64,000 nt of DNA from contig NZ_JBNTQY010000001.1 of assembly GCF_051209875.1 (NCBI RefSeq), positions 3,596,001 through 3,660,000 on the forward strand. The letters are read 5' to 3'. The notes under the pieces were generated by a model that had not been told where the DNA came from, searched no databases, and worked only from the letters and a program-made list of their open reading frames with translations. The DNA comes from Emticicia sp051209875. GTDB taxonomy: Bacteria > Bacteroidota > Bacteroidia > Cytophagales > Spirosomataceae. The translations under genes and the position numbers were made by a program. Numbering within the stretch: the first letter of the stretch is position 1; each line of letters begins with the position of its first letter. This document shows, one piece after another, positions 50,329-59,727 of this stretch.

Positions 50329-50790
50329 ATGAATTATTTTCGTCTAAGTACCGTTTTCTTTTTGTTGATCACAGCCAATGTTTTTGCACAAACTCAAAAA
50401 CCATCAGCAATTACTATTTTGGGCTATAATCATGTAGGCTTATATGTAAAAGATTTACAGGCGAGTGCCAAATTTTACAGAGAAATTATTGGGTTAAAAC
50501 CAGTCGATGTTCCTGATAATTTAGTTGCCATCAGACGTTGGTTTCAGATTACACCAGATCAACAATTACATTTGCTTTTAGGAAGAAATGAACCCGTAAC
50601 AAATAATGATAAAAACGGTGGGCATTTTTCATTGACTATTCCAAAAGATTCGGCCGATGCAATTGAAGCTTTTTTGAAAGAAAAAGGTTTGCCTTATGTT
50701 CGTCAAAAACGTTTTGATGGAGCGTATCAAATATATGTAACTGACCCTGACGGATATGTGATCGAGCTAAATGAGCCAAAAGTACAGTAG
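50329..50790 (+). CDS. Exported VOC/glyoxalase-fold protein
   Basis: A 153-residue protein with a signal peptide (STVFFLLITANVFAQ) and one vicinal-oxygen-chelate module. Possible metal ligands: NHVGLYVKDL (His), QLHLLLG (His) and YVIELNEP (Glu), the lyase/dioxygenase pattern. Export of a VOC protein is uncommon but seen in Bacteroidota. The substrate is unknown. Confidence 0.85.
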   Translation: MNYFRLSTVFFLLITANVFAQTQKPSAITILGYNHVGLYVKDLQASAKFYREIIGLKPVDVPDNLVAIRRWFQITPDQQLHLLLGRNEPVTNNDKNGGHFSLTIPKDSADAIEAFLKEKGLPYVRQKRFDGAYQIYVTDPDGYVIELNEPKVQ

Positions 50791-50906
50791 ATATTAAGAA
50801 TAATGTAAAATGATTAAAATGTAATTTTGTTTCCAACCATTCAAAATACTTCAGAATCAATCAAACATTATTCTCTTGCAATTACACTTTTTACATTATC
50901 AAAAGA

Positions 50907-51542
50907 ATGGAAACATTAACTGAGTGGTTTCAATATTTAATGAATTCGGAAGAACTCATCCGCACGGGTGGGTTGATTACAATTACGCTCATTATTTTCA
51001 TTGAAAACGGCATTTTTTTCGGTTTCTTTCTTCCTGGAGATTATCTACTTTTTCTCTCAGGAGTTTTTTGTGGTACAAAACTACTCGATGTTCCAGTTTC
51101 ACTTTTGTTGATTTGTATATTTTTAGCAGCCGTATTAGGCTCTCTTTTAGGTTATGTCACTGGGCGATATTTTGGTGATGGCATTCAAAATCGACCAGAT
51201 TCATTGTTTTTTAAGCAAAAATACATTGAAAATACACAAAAATATTTTGAAAAATATGGTAGTCAAACACTTGTAATTGCTCGTTTTCTACCAGTTATTC
51301 GTACTTTTTCTCCTATTTTAGCAGGAATTGTGAATATGAAATTTTACAAATTTATGCTTTTCAATATCTTAGGTGGTGCGATATGGACACTTGTGTTGGT
51401 AGGTGGAGGTTTTTATTTTGGCGAAAAATTTCCATGGATTGTAGATTATGTACAATACATTATTTTCTTTTTCTTAGCAATCACAACCTTTACTGTCATT
51501 CGTGGATATTTAAATGCCAAGAAAGAGTTGAGTAAAGAATAA
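50907..51542 (+). CDS. DedA-family membrane protein
   Basis: A 211-residue polytopic protein with the DedA/SNARE-associated domain: FFLPGDYLLFLSGVF, YVTGRYFGDGIQ, and the conserved ARFLPVIRTFSPILAGIVNM. Family members affect lipid carrier recycling (undecaprenyl phosphate flipping) and membrane potential. The stop codon overlaps the left arm of the terminator that follows. Confidence 0.9.
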   Translation: METLTEWFQYLMNSEELIRTGGLITITLIIFIENGIFFGFFLPGDYLLFLSGVFCGTKLLDVPVSLLLICIFLAAVLGSLLGYVTGRYFGDGIQNRPDSLFFKQKYIENTQKYFEKYGSQTLVIARFLPVIRTFSPILAGIVNMKFYKFMLFNILGGAIWTLVLVGGGFYFGEKFPWIVDYVQYIIFFFLAITTFTVIRGYLNAKKELSKE

Positions 51543-51579
51543 AAGAAGGTGAAGTAATTAATTAAACTTCACCTTCTTT
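51542..51579. terminator. Bidirectional terminator between dedA and carbonic anhydrase genes
   Basis: A perfect 14-bp stem (AAAGAAGGTGAAGT and its complement, 51542-51555 with 51566-51579) and a 10-base loop. The stop codon of the minus-strand gene lies in the loop (51562-51564), so its last codons form one arm. Confidence 0.75.
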
Positions 51580-52083
51580 AAACCAACCTGCATACATTAC
51601 GTAATTATTGGCAGTTCGCATAAAAACTTCGCCTAATTCAGGGCTTACATTTTTCAAGAATTTGGCTGGATTTCCTGCATAAATACTGTTTGGAGGCACA
51701 ATTGTATTTTGTGTGACAATTGCTCCAGCAGCAATAATTGAACCTGTACCAATCACTGCCCCATCCATAATAATTGCTCCCATTCCCACCAAAACTTGGT
51801 CTTCGATTTTACATCCGTGCACTACTGCATTATGGGCAATACTAACATTATTACCAATGATAGTTTTTGATTTTTGATACGTACAATGAATAACGGCTCC
51901 GTCTTGGATATTTACACGGTCGCCCATGATTATCGAGTTTACATCGCCCCGAACCACGGCGTTGAACCAAACGGTACAATCTTTACCCATCGTGACATCA
52001 CCCACAATCGTTGAATTGGGTGCAAACCAACAGTTTTCGCCATGCTGTGGCATTTTTCCTTGAACTGGTAATATTAAAGCCAT
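51562..52083 (-). CDS. Gamma-class carbonic anhydrase-like hexapeptide protein
   Basis: A 173-residue left-handed beta-helix protein with hexapeptide repeats. Three His for the metal stand in AVIHCT, IAHNAV and VVHGCK, the gamma carbonic anhydrase/PaaY pattern. Start at ATG 52083 (MALILPVQGKMPQHG). It lies 34 bases downstream of the PA14-protein gene and may be on its transcript. Activity as a carbonic anhydrase is not certain for this subgroup. Confidence 0.9.
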   Translation of the reverse strand: MALILPVQGKMPQHGENCWFAPNSTIVGDVTMGKDCTVWFNAVVRGDVNSIIMGDRVNIQDGAVIHCTYQKSKTIIGNNVSIAHNAVVHGCKIEDQVLVGMGAIIMDGAVIGTGSIIAAGAIVTQNTIVPPNSIYAGNPAKFLKNVSPELGEVFMRTANNYVMYAGWFKEGEV

Positions 52084-52117
52084 TATTCTATTAATTTTTA
52101 TTAAATACCTAATCAAA

Positions 52118-54502
52118 TTACTCAATCAAAACTTGCTCCTTTAATAATTTCCCATCTACTTCGAGTACTACCCAATAAACACCTTTCGCTAATTTATTGG
52201 TTGGTAATAACTTCGTCTGAGTGCCTAAATTTTCAAAATAATGGTCGATTAGTAAAACTACTGTATTATTATTTGCATCATTTAAAGAAAGCTTGACATA
52301 AGCTGGTTTACTCAATTTAAAAATAATCTCCTTCAATTGAGCGATTTCTGTATTGTTAGTAGCCAATCCTGTTGAGTCAGTTGAAGCGGTAGTATTTGTT
52401 GTTTTTGGATTTTTATTTTGGACAAATGCAGCTTGTAAGCAATCAGCAATATTTGCCATAAAAACCGCATCATTTTTCACTTCAAACCCTGGTAATAACA
52501 CGATACTATTTCCTGCGGTAAATGTAATATCTTTTGTAACGGGAACAAGCGATTCTGCTTCGATGCGTTTTTTTGCTTTGAAAGCACCATCAGCCAATGA
52601 AATTTTCCCTAATTTAAGTGTATCGGTTGCACAATTTAAGTCAATCCCCTTACAGTTACAATTATCATCGAATTTATCATAAGAAGTAAGTGGATCGTTG
52701 TCATCACAAGGTGTTCCGCTTGGATTACAAAGAGTGGCGTTAAATGTAATTTTACTAAATCCTGAACAACCAGCTCCCCAATTATCAATGGCGGAAACAA
52801 GTATGTAGCGAGCTTTTATGTCATTAAAATTTGGCCCAGCAAAACCTGAATAATCGGCAACACCAGGGGCCTTTTGCCACAAATAGCTTATTCCCAATGC
52901 TTGCCAGCTTTTGCCATCTAATGAATAATCGACCGTAACATTTTTAAATCCTCTATCAGTTTCACCAACAACATTATAGTTCCATATTCTTGAAGTACTA
53001 AATTTATATCTATCCGTAAAATCATATAATACCCAATTAGCATTAGTTGCTCTGGCAGGATTTGGATTAGGGTTAGTATTGGCACATGAAACCCACCCTC
53101 CCTCTTTTGAAGTTGTGATATTATCTGTCGGACTACAAGAATCATAAGTTTTATACCTTGCTGCAGAATCATCACAATCAGGACCAGAACATGGAGTTCC
53201 TACACATTCACATTGCCCATTGATTTTATCCTTATTAGTAAATGGGTTACCATCATCACACAATGTTCCTTGAGCTATACAGGAAATCTCACATTTATAA
53301 TCAAATAAATAAAAGCTGGGGACTCTTTTCCAATCTTTAACTTCGTGAAACGGTGTTTTCCAATATAAATTGAAATGATCTCGCCAACCGTTTTCTTTGT
53401 GCCGAAACTCATAATAATAATACTTGCCTTTTTCCATATAAATTGGAGAAATTGATTGCAAAACCGAATTATTATGTTCTGTTTCGCCCACACCAATTAT
53501 CACCACTGCTTGATGATATTGCTTATATTGAATTGAATCATTTTTGCTTAGGAAAAAAAAAGTTTGATTATCACCAGTAATATTAAATTCATAGATTCCC
53601 GACACAGGTACTGTTAAAAAACCTTGTACCAAAGTACCATAATTATCATTAGCATAAGGCACAAGTGGGCCATAAGCACCATTCAGTTTTTCTTTTCTAT
53701 CAGGTAATAAAGGGAATTTTGGAGCATTTATTAAATCATTTTCGACATAATTACCTGTGATATTATCAAAATAATACGCTTCTGCAAGTCCACGTGTTCC
53801 GACACAAGCATTAGTAGTTGGGTATGTTCCTACACAATTACAAAAGCCATCTTGCTGATCGTTTGTGGTAAGGCTATTTCCATCATCACAAGCAGTTCCT
53901 CTAGTAGGACAAACTTGGCCACAAGCATAATCATAAATATAATTGTAATCAATAACTGACCAAGAGACCGTTGTTTGAGATGCTTTTCTCCATTGTAAAC
54001 TCACAAAATCATCACCACCAGCTTCAAAATTAAGAATTTCGAAATAATAATATTGTCCTCCAACTAATCGTATGGTTTGTGATGTTTGGCCTGGTTCTTT
54101 ATCATATTGATTTAAGTCTGTAAAAGTGGTCACTTCTGCTCTTTTGACTTTATTGGCAGGCGATTGGGTAGTACTTAGATAGAAAAAAGATTGATCATCT
54201 CCAGTAATATTAAAAATGTAATTATCTGTTACAGGAACTTTGATATAGCCTCTAATGATTGAGGCAAAATAATCGGCATAATTGATAGGTGTTTTCAATG
54301 AACCCAAAATTTGATAACCATCTGGTCGGCTGGGAAAATTCTCTAATGCTTTTAAATCAGTACTATCTGGCCAACTTGTAAAACCTGTCCAATAACTCCA
54401 CTTCACCTGTCCAGCAGTGCCAATGCAGTTTTGAGCATTCGTAAGATTACTTAGAATTAGAAAGAATAAGACACAAAAAATATATTTTATCACTGTTTTC
54501 AT
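52118..54502 (-). CDS. Secreted PA14 / CDDG-repeat protein with type IX-like tail
   Basis: A 794-residue surface or secreted protein with a signal peptide (FCVLFFLILSNLTNAQ). Two PA14-like modules (about 25-195 and 230-405) each contain YIFNITGDDQSFF-type cores. Three copies of a Cys-rich motif of the form CDDGNxxTxxDxxxxxCxC follow each module and recur near residue 600. A discoidin-like segment (about 450-590) lies before the last one. Next comes a short PGF cassette (AGNSIVLLPGFEVKNDAVFM). The C-terminal 75 residues (PAYVKLSLNDANNNTVVLLI, LAKGVYWVVLEVDG) resemble the type A type IX secretion tail. Likely a glycan-binding adhesin. Confidence 0.85.
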   Translation of the reverse strand: MKTVIKYIFCVLFFLILSNLTNAQNCIGTAGQVKWSYWTGFTSWPDSTDLKALENFPSRPDGYQILGSLKTPINYADYFASIIRGYIKVPVTDNYIFNITGDDQSFFYLSTTQSPANKVKRAEVTTFTDLNQYDKEPGQTSQTIRLVGGQYYYFEILNFEAGGDDFVSLQWRKASQTTVSWSVIDYNYIYDYACGQVCPTRGTACDDGNSLTTNDQQDGFCNCVGTYPTTNACVGTRGLAEAYYFDNITGNYVENDLINAPKFPLLPDRKEKLNGAYGPLVPYANDNYGTLVQGFLTVPVSGIYEFNITGDNQTFFFLSKNDSIQYKQYHQAVVIIGVGETEHNNSVLQSISPIYMEKGKYYYYEFRHKENGWRDHFNLYWKTPFHEVKDWKRVPSFYLFDYKCEISCIAQGTLCDDGNPFTNKDKINGQCECVGTPCSGPDCDDSAARYKTYDSCSPTDNITTSKEGGWVSCANTNPNPNPARATNANWVLYDFTDRYKFSTSRIWNYNVVGETDRGFKNVTVDYSLDGKSWQALGISYLWQKAPGVADYSGFAGPNFNDIKARYILVSAIDNWGAGCSGFSKITFNATLCNPSGTPCDDNDPLTSYDKFDDNCNCKGIDLNCATDTLKLGKISLADGAFKAKKRIEAESLVPVTKDITFTAGNSIVLLPGFEVKNDAVFMANIADCLQAAFVQNKNPKTTNTTASTDSTGLATNNTEIAQLKEIIFKLSKPAYVKLSLNDANNNTVVLLIDHYFENLGTQTKLLPTNKLAKGVYWVVLEVDGKLLKEQVLIE

Positions 54503-54509
54503 TGATATT

Positions 54510-56024
54510 TTAATAGGTTAGGCACGACTGAGGTCTATCAATATTGGAAATAGCTGTAGCACTAAAATTCATAAAACCAACTGGGTAATTATTAGGCGAA
54601 TATGTATAAAAATTACGCAAATTGGGTAAAACATAACAAAGATCATAAGGACTTACTCCATACCAAAGAGCCAGTTCTGCGTACATTTCATCAGTAGAAA
54701 TGGATGGGATAAAATTTCCTCTAAAAGAAATATTTTGAGGATTTGATGTCACATTCATCTTAGGAAATGCTCCATAAATTTTCCCTCCTTTGACTGCACC
54801 ACCCATTACCATTGTATTTCCTCCCCATGCATGATCTGCACCTAAACCATTGGATGTGATAGTACGACCAAAATCTGATATGGTAAAAGTAGTTACATTG
54901 TCTGCGATACCAAGTTCAGTGGTTGCATCATAAAATGCTTTTAATGCTTGACTGACAACTGTCAATTGATTAGTCATACCATTGACAAGGTTATCGTGCA
55001 TGTCCCAACCACCGTAGTTTATAAAGAAAGTCTGTCTTTTTGCTCCTAAATCATTTCTAACACTCATTACTTTGGCAACAGCTAATAAATCTTTTGCCAA
55101 ATTTGTTGTTGGAAACGCAGTGGTTATACTTGGTACTCTTTTGAGTGCTTCTTTAAAAATATCGAAAGAAGCAATAGTATTTTTGGTTGTGGTACTATAT
55201 GTTTTCTGTAAGAGATTGGCATAAACTTTAGACACTAAACTATCAACTGAGGAGTTTCGCAAATCTGTTATTGACCCAGTATTACTCCACCAACTTGGAA
55301 GCGGTGAAACACCTACATTACCCGGGTCAACATTATTACTAATGGCATATTCTGCTACATTTTTCCCTCGTTGAAAAGTATTTTTTCCATTTAAAGAAAT
55401 ATTCATTGAAACTTCTTGGTGCGTATTTGAAGCATTCAATAAATCAGCTAACCTACCTCCCACACCCAAAGCATCTCTACTTTGAGGTACTGAAGTCTGC
55501 CATTGCATAATTTGGTCAGAGTGTGAATAAATACCTAAGGGAAGTTTTTTTAAACCGCTTTCATACTCAGTTTTGTTCATCACCGGTTCAACTAATGTAC
55601 CAATATTTGACATAAATGCGAGTTTCCCTGTATTAAAGAGCTGACTAACACCTTGCATTGAAGGGTGCACTCCAAAAGAAGAATAATTACAAGGTAATCC
55701 TCTAAAACCAGTACATTGAGTACTATTTAGCTTCCACAAACTTGAAACGGTTTGAATAGCAAGATCCGATCTTACTGCTTTATACTCATTAAATCCATTA
55801 TCACCTCCTACAGTAGTTCCATAAGGAATCAAAGTATTAAATGAATCCATTCCTCCCGAAAACAAAATACAAACCAATGCTTTATAATCTTCACTACTTT
55901 TTGTGTTTGATAAATTACCGCTAACTGCACCATTCACTGCACCCAGACTGGTTAATGTACTTAATAAAGTTGTTGAACCCATAGCCGAACAACCAGCTTG
56001 CTTAATAAAATCTCGTCTATTCAT
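54510..56024 (-). CDS. DUF1501-family exported protein
   Basis: A 504-residue protein with a Tat-type N-terminus (MNRRDFIKQAGCSAMGSTT). Motifs typical for the family: LVCILFSGGMDSFNTLIPYG, GWDMHDNLVNG, FTISDFGRTITSNG and DHAWGGNTMVMGG. The fold is related to alkaline phosphatase/sulfatase, but no enzyme activity is established. It follows the DUF1800 gene by 3 bases and precedes the PA14 gene by 7, so the three form an operon. The pair DUF1501/DUF1800 recurs in Planctomycetes and Bacteroidota. Confidence 0.93.
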   Translation of the reverse strand: MNRRDFIKQAGCSAMGSTTLLSTLTSLGAVNGAVSGNLSNTKSSEDYKALVCILFSGGMDSFNTLIPYGTTVGGDNGFNEYKAVRSDLAIQTVSSLWKLNSTQCTGFRGLPCNYSSFGVHPSMQGVSQLFNTGKLAFMSNIGTLVEPVMNKTEYESGLKKLPLGIYSHSDQIMQWQTSVPQSRDALGVGGRLADLLNASNTHQEVSMNISLNGKNTFQRGKNVAEYAISNNVDPGNVGVSPLPSWWSNTGSITDLRNSSVDSLVSKVYANLLQKTYSTTTKNTIASFDIFKEALKRVPSITTAFPTTNLAKDLLAVAKVMSVRNDLGAKRQTFFINYGGWDMHDNLVNGMTNQLTVVSQALKAFYDATTELGIADNVTTFTISDFGRTITSNGLGADHAWGGNTMVMGGAVKGGKIYGAFPKMNVTSNPQNISFRGNFIPSISTDEMYAELALWYGVSPYDLCYVLPNLRNFYTYSPNNYPVGFMNFSATAISNIDRPQSCLTY

Positions 56025-56027
56025 GGC

Positions 56028-57902
56028 TTATCTGTTGATTAAATAATCTGGTGAGGTCATAATTAGGTAAATTGCCATTCTAACTCTTCGATACGCTTCG
56101 GTAGTTTCAGGTACTCCATTAGCATCTTCAGCATAAGGCATACTTTTAATAGCTTTTGCAATAATATTTAAACTTTCGACTGATAATTTACCATGAGCCA
56201 AAATATGATTGTATTTATCCAAAAGTTGAGGTACTTTGTCGTTTCTTGTAAGTGTATAATCTATTTCTGTATTAAAATTTGGATTTTGATTAGGTTTGTA
56301 GGTTTCTCCACCAAAAAAACCATAATATTCAGTAGGGTCATCCTTTATTAACCAATCATTGAGAGCATTAAAATACCCTGTAAGGGTTTGTGAACTCAAT
56401 AATTGGAATTCTGGAGCTACTTTCCCTGCCTCTTTTAATTCCCCATCAGGCCTATAATCTGGTGAGAAGAAATTAAAAACACTATTTGAATTGAGTGGTC
56501 TTTGTTCGGTTTCATCATAAACCCTCGCCATTACATTCCTAAAAACATTTCCTTGTGCTTGCAGATTTAGCCCTTTTACCAAGTTCATATATCTTAAAAA
56601 AGGTTCTTTAAGTGTCCCATAATATTCAGTATTGTCTCCACAACATTGTCTTGCATCAGGGTCTAACAAGATGGCTCTTATCACTGCTTTCAAATCACCT
56701 CTGACACCGCTACCATTATTATTAAAAACCGTTGCGATTCGCTTAATATAAGCTGGACTTGGATTAGAGGTAACTAAACGTTGAATAAGCCTTCTGGAAA
56801 TAAAGGGGCCTACATTTGGATGGTTGAAGAGGATATTTAAAGCATCTTGAATGTCTTGATTCCCTTGTGCAACAGGTCTTACTGGTATTGTCGTTTTTAG
56901 AAATGTCTTTGCTCCATATTCATGACCATCGACAATTCTTGGATTAACTTTTAGTGGATTTCTTACCGCATCACTCGAATCTTTGCCATAAAACTTCATT
57001 CTCTTTGTATAACTCCAATAATTTTTACTTGAAATACCCAAGTAATTGCCATCACCCCACGATAAACCAGTAAAAACTTTGGCTAAATTGGCAATATCAT
57101 CATTATTATAAGTTGGAATCGGCTTATTATTGGCATCTTTTTTCTCTGTACCATCAATATTTAATTCGTAAAGACCAATTGAAAATAGTTGCATGATTTC
57201 TCTCGCATAGTTTTCATCAGGGTAAATTTGTTTTCCATTATTATTATCTGTTGCATGATTATTCATATAGGTTAAATAAACCCCCATCGTGGGATGATAA
57301 GTAATTCTATCAATCAAGGTTCGATAATTACTAAATGAATTATCCATCAAAACATCATAATAACTCGCAAGTGCGTAAGGGTTTCCATTTAATGGTGAAA
57401 CTCTTGAGGCAACAAATATTTCACTCAAAGCAAAAGCCACTCTCCATCTCAACAAGTCAGGAGCTGTCATGCTTCCTTGAAACCATGAAATATCAAAATG
57501 CCAATCATCTAAATATACATTAGACAAATTATAAGTCTGAACTTTATTTACTTTGTTCAATGAATCAACAATAGATTGATGAAGGCTTTGCAGATACGTT
57601 TGTATTTTGAAGTTATTGGGTAATGCCAATTGGTCATCCAACCATTTTTCGATACCCTGTGTAGTTACTTTTTGAATCTCTGTATAAGTTGCTCCAAAAG
57701 TTGCTTGTGAGAGAAACCTTGATGCAGCATTAGGGTTTGGTAGAAAACCAATACCTGAAATTGTCGCCGCACCAGATGCACTCGAAGTGCTTGAAGAAAC
57801 ATTGATTCTCTGAGTATTACCTTTACCCAAAGTAATGATTTGTTGGGCATAGAGATTTTGAGCAATAAAAATAAGGATGAAGAAAATCCTCTTTGTATTC
57901 AT
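56028..57902 (-). CDS. DUF1800-family exported protein
   Basis: A 624-residue helical protein with a signal peptide (FFILIFIAQNLYAQ). Family motifs: AASRFLSQATFGATYTEIQK near residue 60, WLDDQLALP, NYAREIMQLFSIGLYELN and the C-terminal AIYLIMTSPDYLINR. No catalytic residues are established. It is the partner of the DUF1501 gene 3 bases downstream. The PA14 protein encoded last in the operon may be its substrate or co-secreted partner. Confidence 0.93.
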   Translation of the reverse strand: MNTKRIFFILIFIAQNLYAQQIITLGKGNTQRINVSSSTSSASGAATISGIGFLPNPNAASRFLSQATFGATYTEIQKVTTQGIEKWLDDQLALPNNFKIQTYLQSLHQSIVDSLNKVNKVQTYNLSNVYLDDWHFDISWFQGSMTAPDLLRWRVAFALSEIFVASRVSPLNGNPYALASYYDVLMDNSFSNYRTLIDRITYHPTMGVYLTYMNNHATDNNNGKQIYPDENYAREIMQLFSIGLYELNIDGTEKKDANNKPIPTYNNDDIANLAKVFTGLSWGDGNYLGISSKNYWSYTKRMKFYGKDSSDAVRNPLKVNPRIVDGHEYGAKTFLKTTIPVRPVAQGNQDIQDALNILFNHPNVGPFISRRLIQRLVTSNPSPAYIKRIATVFNNNGSGVRGDLKAVIRAILLDPDARQCCGDNTEYYGTLKEPFLRYMNLVKGLNLQAQGNVFRNVMARVYDETEQRPLNSNSVFNFFSPDYRPDGELKEAGKVAPEFQLLSSQTLTGYFNALNDWLIKDDPTEYYGFFGGETYKPNQNPNFNTEIDYTLTRNDKVPQLLDKYNHILAHGKLSVESLNIIAKAIKSMPYAEDANGVPETTEAYRRVRMAIYLIMTSPDYLINR

Positions 57903-58012
57903 GGTTGCTTTATAATTAAAATAGTGGTTTTGTCATTCAAAAATGAGATACTACATATAAATAGCAATCTTATTCCGCATAATTAATATTGAGTACTTTC
58001 TAAAAAATTTAA

Positions 58013-59407
58013 TTATTTAGTCAGGAACATCCATTTTTGCAAGCACTTGGCAATCATAGCAGTGGTGTAAGCGTCAGACTTCCATACCATAATTCCCCTC
58101 ACAAAAGTGCCTCCTGAAAAATAAACACCCCCACTCCAACTTACTTTATTATCTTCAAACTTTGCATTTGATAATAGATAAGCTATCGCTTTTTCAATAC
58201 ATGTTTTAGGAACCTTCATCCCTTTACTTTGTAAATCCAACAAGGCATGAAGTGCATAAGCGGTAGATTGAATCAAATCTCCATGATTCAACCATAAGCT
58301 ACTTGCAAAACTCCCATCACTTTTTTGTGAATGTAACAAATGTGCTAATATGGTTTCACATGATATTTTCAATTCAGTCAAACCTGCTGCATAAGCTCTT
58401 GCTACTGCATAATGAATATGAAAAGAATTTGGATAATAAATAGCTGTATTTTCCCAACGTTCTCTTTTGAGCAACTCATTAATAACAAAAATCGCACCTT
58501 TTTTGCCAGCACTTTTGTCGAGCTGATCTGTCATAGCCAAATATGTCAATACATTGGCATTTACGACCACATCCACTTCATTGGCTCCAAAAGGTATCCA
58601 AGGTTTATAAGCTTTAGGATATGAAGGACTTATTGGTACAAAAACAAATGCCCCATTTAAGGCCGACCTTAGTTTGTTCCAGTATTTGAATTGGTGTTCT
58701 GTCCAATGCCAAGTCAAAAAAGCACCTGAATTTGGCAGTCCGTGAAAAAGTATATTAAACCAATTCCTATTTTTTCTATTTAAATCAATGTATTCGTCAT
58801 ACGATTTTGATGAGATAAGGCTTAAAGTATCTTCAAATATTTTGTTGTGATATAAAGAAGCTAAATTACCCAAAGAAGTATCATCAGCATCATCGGCAAC
58901 ATTCGTTGTTTTACCAACAAACCTTGATTTTAATATGAAATTAGTTGGTCTTCTAACTAATTGTATTGGTTGGGGTTCTTTTCCCAATTTCAAATCTCTT
59001 TGTGGTGGCAAAGCTTTCCAAAAATTAAACCTTTGATTATTCCTAAAAGATTGAATTTCTTTAAATGCTTTCGAAATTGTTGGTTTTAATAATTGTAAAG
59101 TTGTATCAGCAATATACATTTCGGCAAGAAAATTATGGATAGCCGAAATCGTAAAACAATTAGAATCTCTTTTTTTTTGTTTTAATCCAAGAAAAAAGAA
59201 AGGTTCGGTTAATTCCATGAAAACTTCCCATTCTCCTTGGTATTGTTTTCCTTGAATAGTGGTATCTGATTGACTTTGAACTAAATATTTTATTGCTCCA
59301 ATAAAATATTTTTGACTTGTTTCAACAGTAATGCCGTCATTCTTCTGACAAAAGCAGGGATTTATATTAGTCAAAAAAACATAAAAAAGAAAAAACCGTG
59401 CTTTCAT
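58013..59407 (-). CDS. Exported alpha/alpha-toroid protein with DXDD-type motif
   Basis: A 464-residue protein, not firmly assigned, with an N-terminal hydrophobic signal (FFLFYVFLTNINPCFC). The second half has helical-hairpin repeats like those of prenyltransferases and squalene-hopene cyclases: EVDVVVNANVLTYLAM, LLHSQKSDGSFASSLWLNHG (a QW-like Q-x2-DGSF at 361-367) and DLIQSTAYALHALLDLQ. At 172-178 it reads DDADDTS, matching the DXDDT(A) acid motif of class II terpene cyclases. Export argues against a cyclase; a toroid used for binding is equally possible. It is 110 bases upstream of the DUF1800 operon, same strand. Confidence 0.75.
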   Translation of the reverse strand: MKARFFLFYVFLTNINPCFCQKNDGITVETSQKYFIGAIKYLVQSQSDTTIQGKQYQGEWEVFMELTEPFFFLGLKQKKRDSNCFTISAIHNFLAEMYIADTTLQLLKPTISKAFKEIQSFRNNQRFNFWKALPPQRDLKLGKEPQPIQLVRRPTNFILKSRFVGKTTNVADDADDTSLGNLASLYHNKIFEDTLSLISSKSYDEYIDLNRKNRNWFNILFHGLPNSGAFLTWHWTEHQFKYWNKLRSALNGAFVFVPISPSYPKAYKPWIPFGANEVDVVVNANVLTYLAMTDQLDKSAGKKGAIFVINELLKRERWENTAIYYPNSFHIHYAVARAYAAGLTELKISCETILAHLLHSQKSDGSFASSLWLNHGDLIQSTAYALHALLDLQSKGMKVPKTCIEKAIAYLLSNAKFEDNKVSWSGGVYFSGGTFVRGIMVWKSDAYTTAMIAKCLQKWMFLTK

Positions 59408-59460
59408 CTTATTGCATCCAATTGGATTTGATTTGACTCATTTTTGAGGTAAATAAACCA

Positions 59461-59494
59461 AAAAAGTCCCTCAGAATATAATTTGAGAGACTTT
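59461..59494 (-). terminator. Terminator of the tRNA-Arg gene
   Basis: Stem AAAGTCCCTCA/TGAGAGACTTT with one mismatch and a 10-base loop. On the minus strand it is followed by a run of six T. It lies 9 bases past the tRNA 3' end. Confidence 0.7.
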
Positions 59495-59502
59495 CAGCAA
59501 TT

Positions 59503-59579
59503 TGGTGACCCCGACAGGATTCGAACCTGTGACCCACAGATTAGAAATCTGTTGCTCTATCCAGCTGAGCTACGGGGCC
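59503..59579 (-). tRNA. tRNA-Arg (anticodon UCU)
   Basis: A 77-base gene on the minus strand with acceptor stem GGCCCCG/CGGGGTC, D arm GCTCAGCTGGATAGAGC, anticodon arm ACAGA-TTTCTAA-TCTGT (anticodon TCT, reading AGA) and T arm ACAGG-TTCGAAT-CCTGT. The discriminator is A and the CCA end is encoded (59503-59505). All stems pair. Confidence 0.97.
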
Positions 59580-59727
59580 GATTTGGTTTTGCAAATATAG
59601 CAGGTAAGATTTAAAAATTCAAAGAATAAGATTCAAATTTGAAAATTTGATTTTGATTCTTAAAGATTTCCATAGAAATTTGACCTTACAAATCAATTGG
59701 GTGTGTCAAATTCCCCTTCAATTTTAA

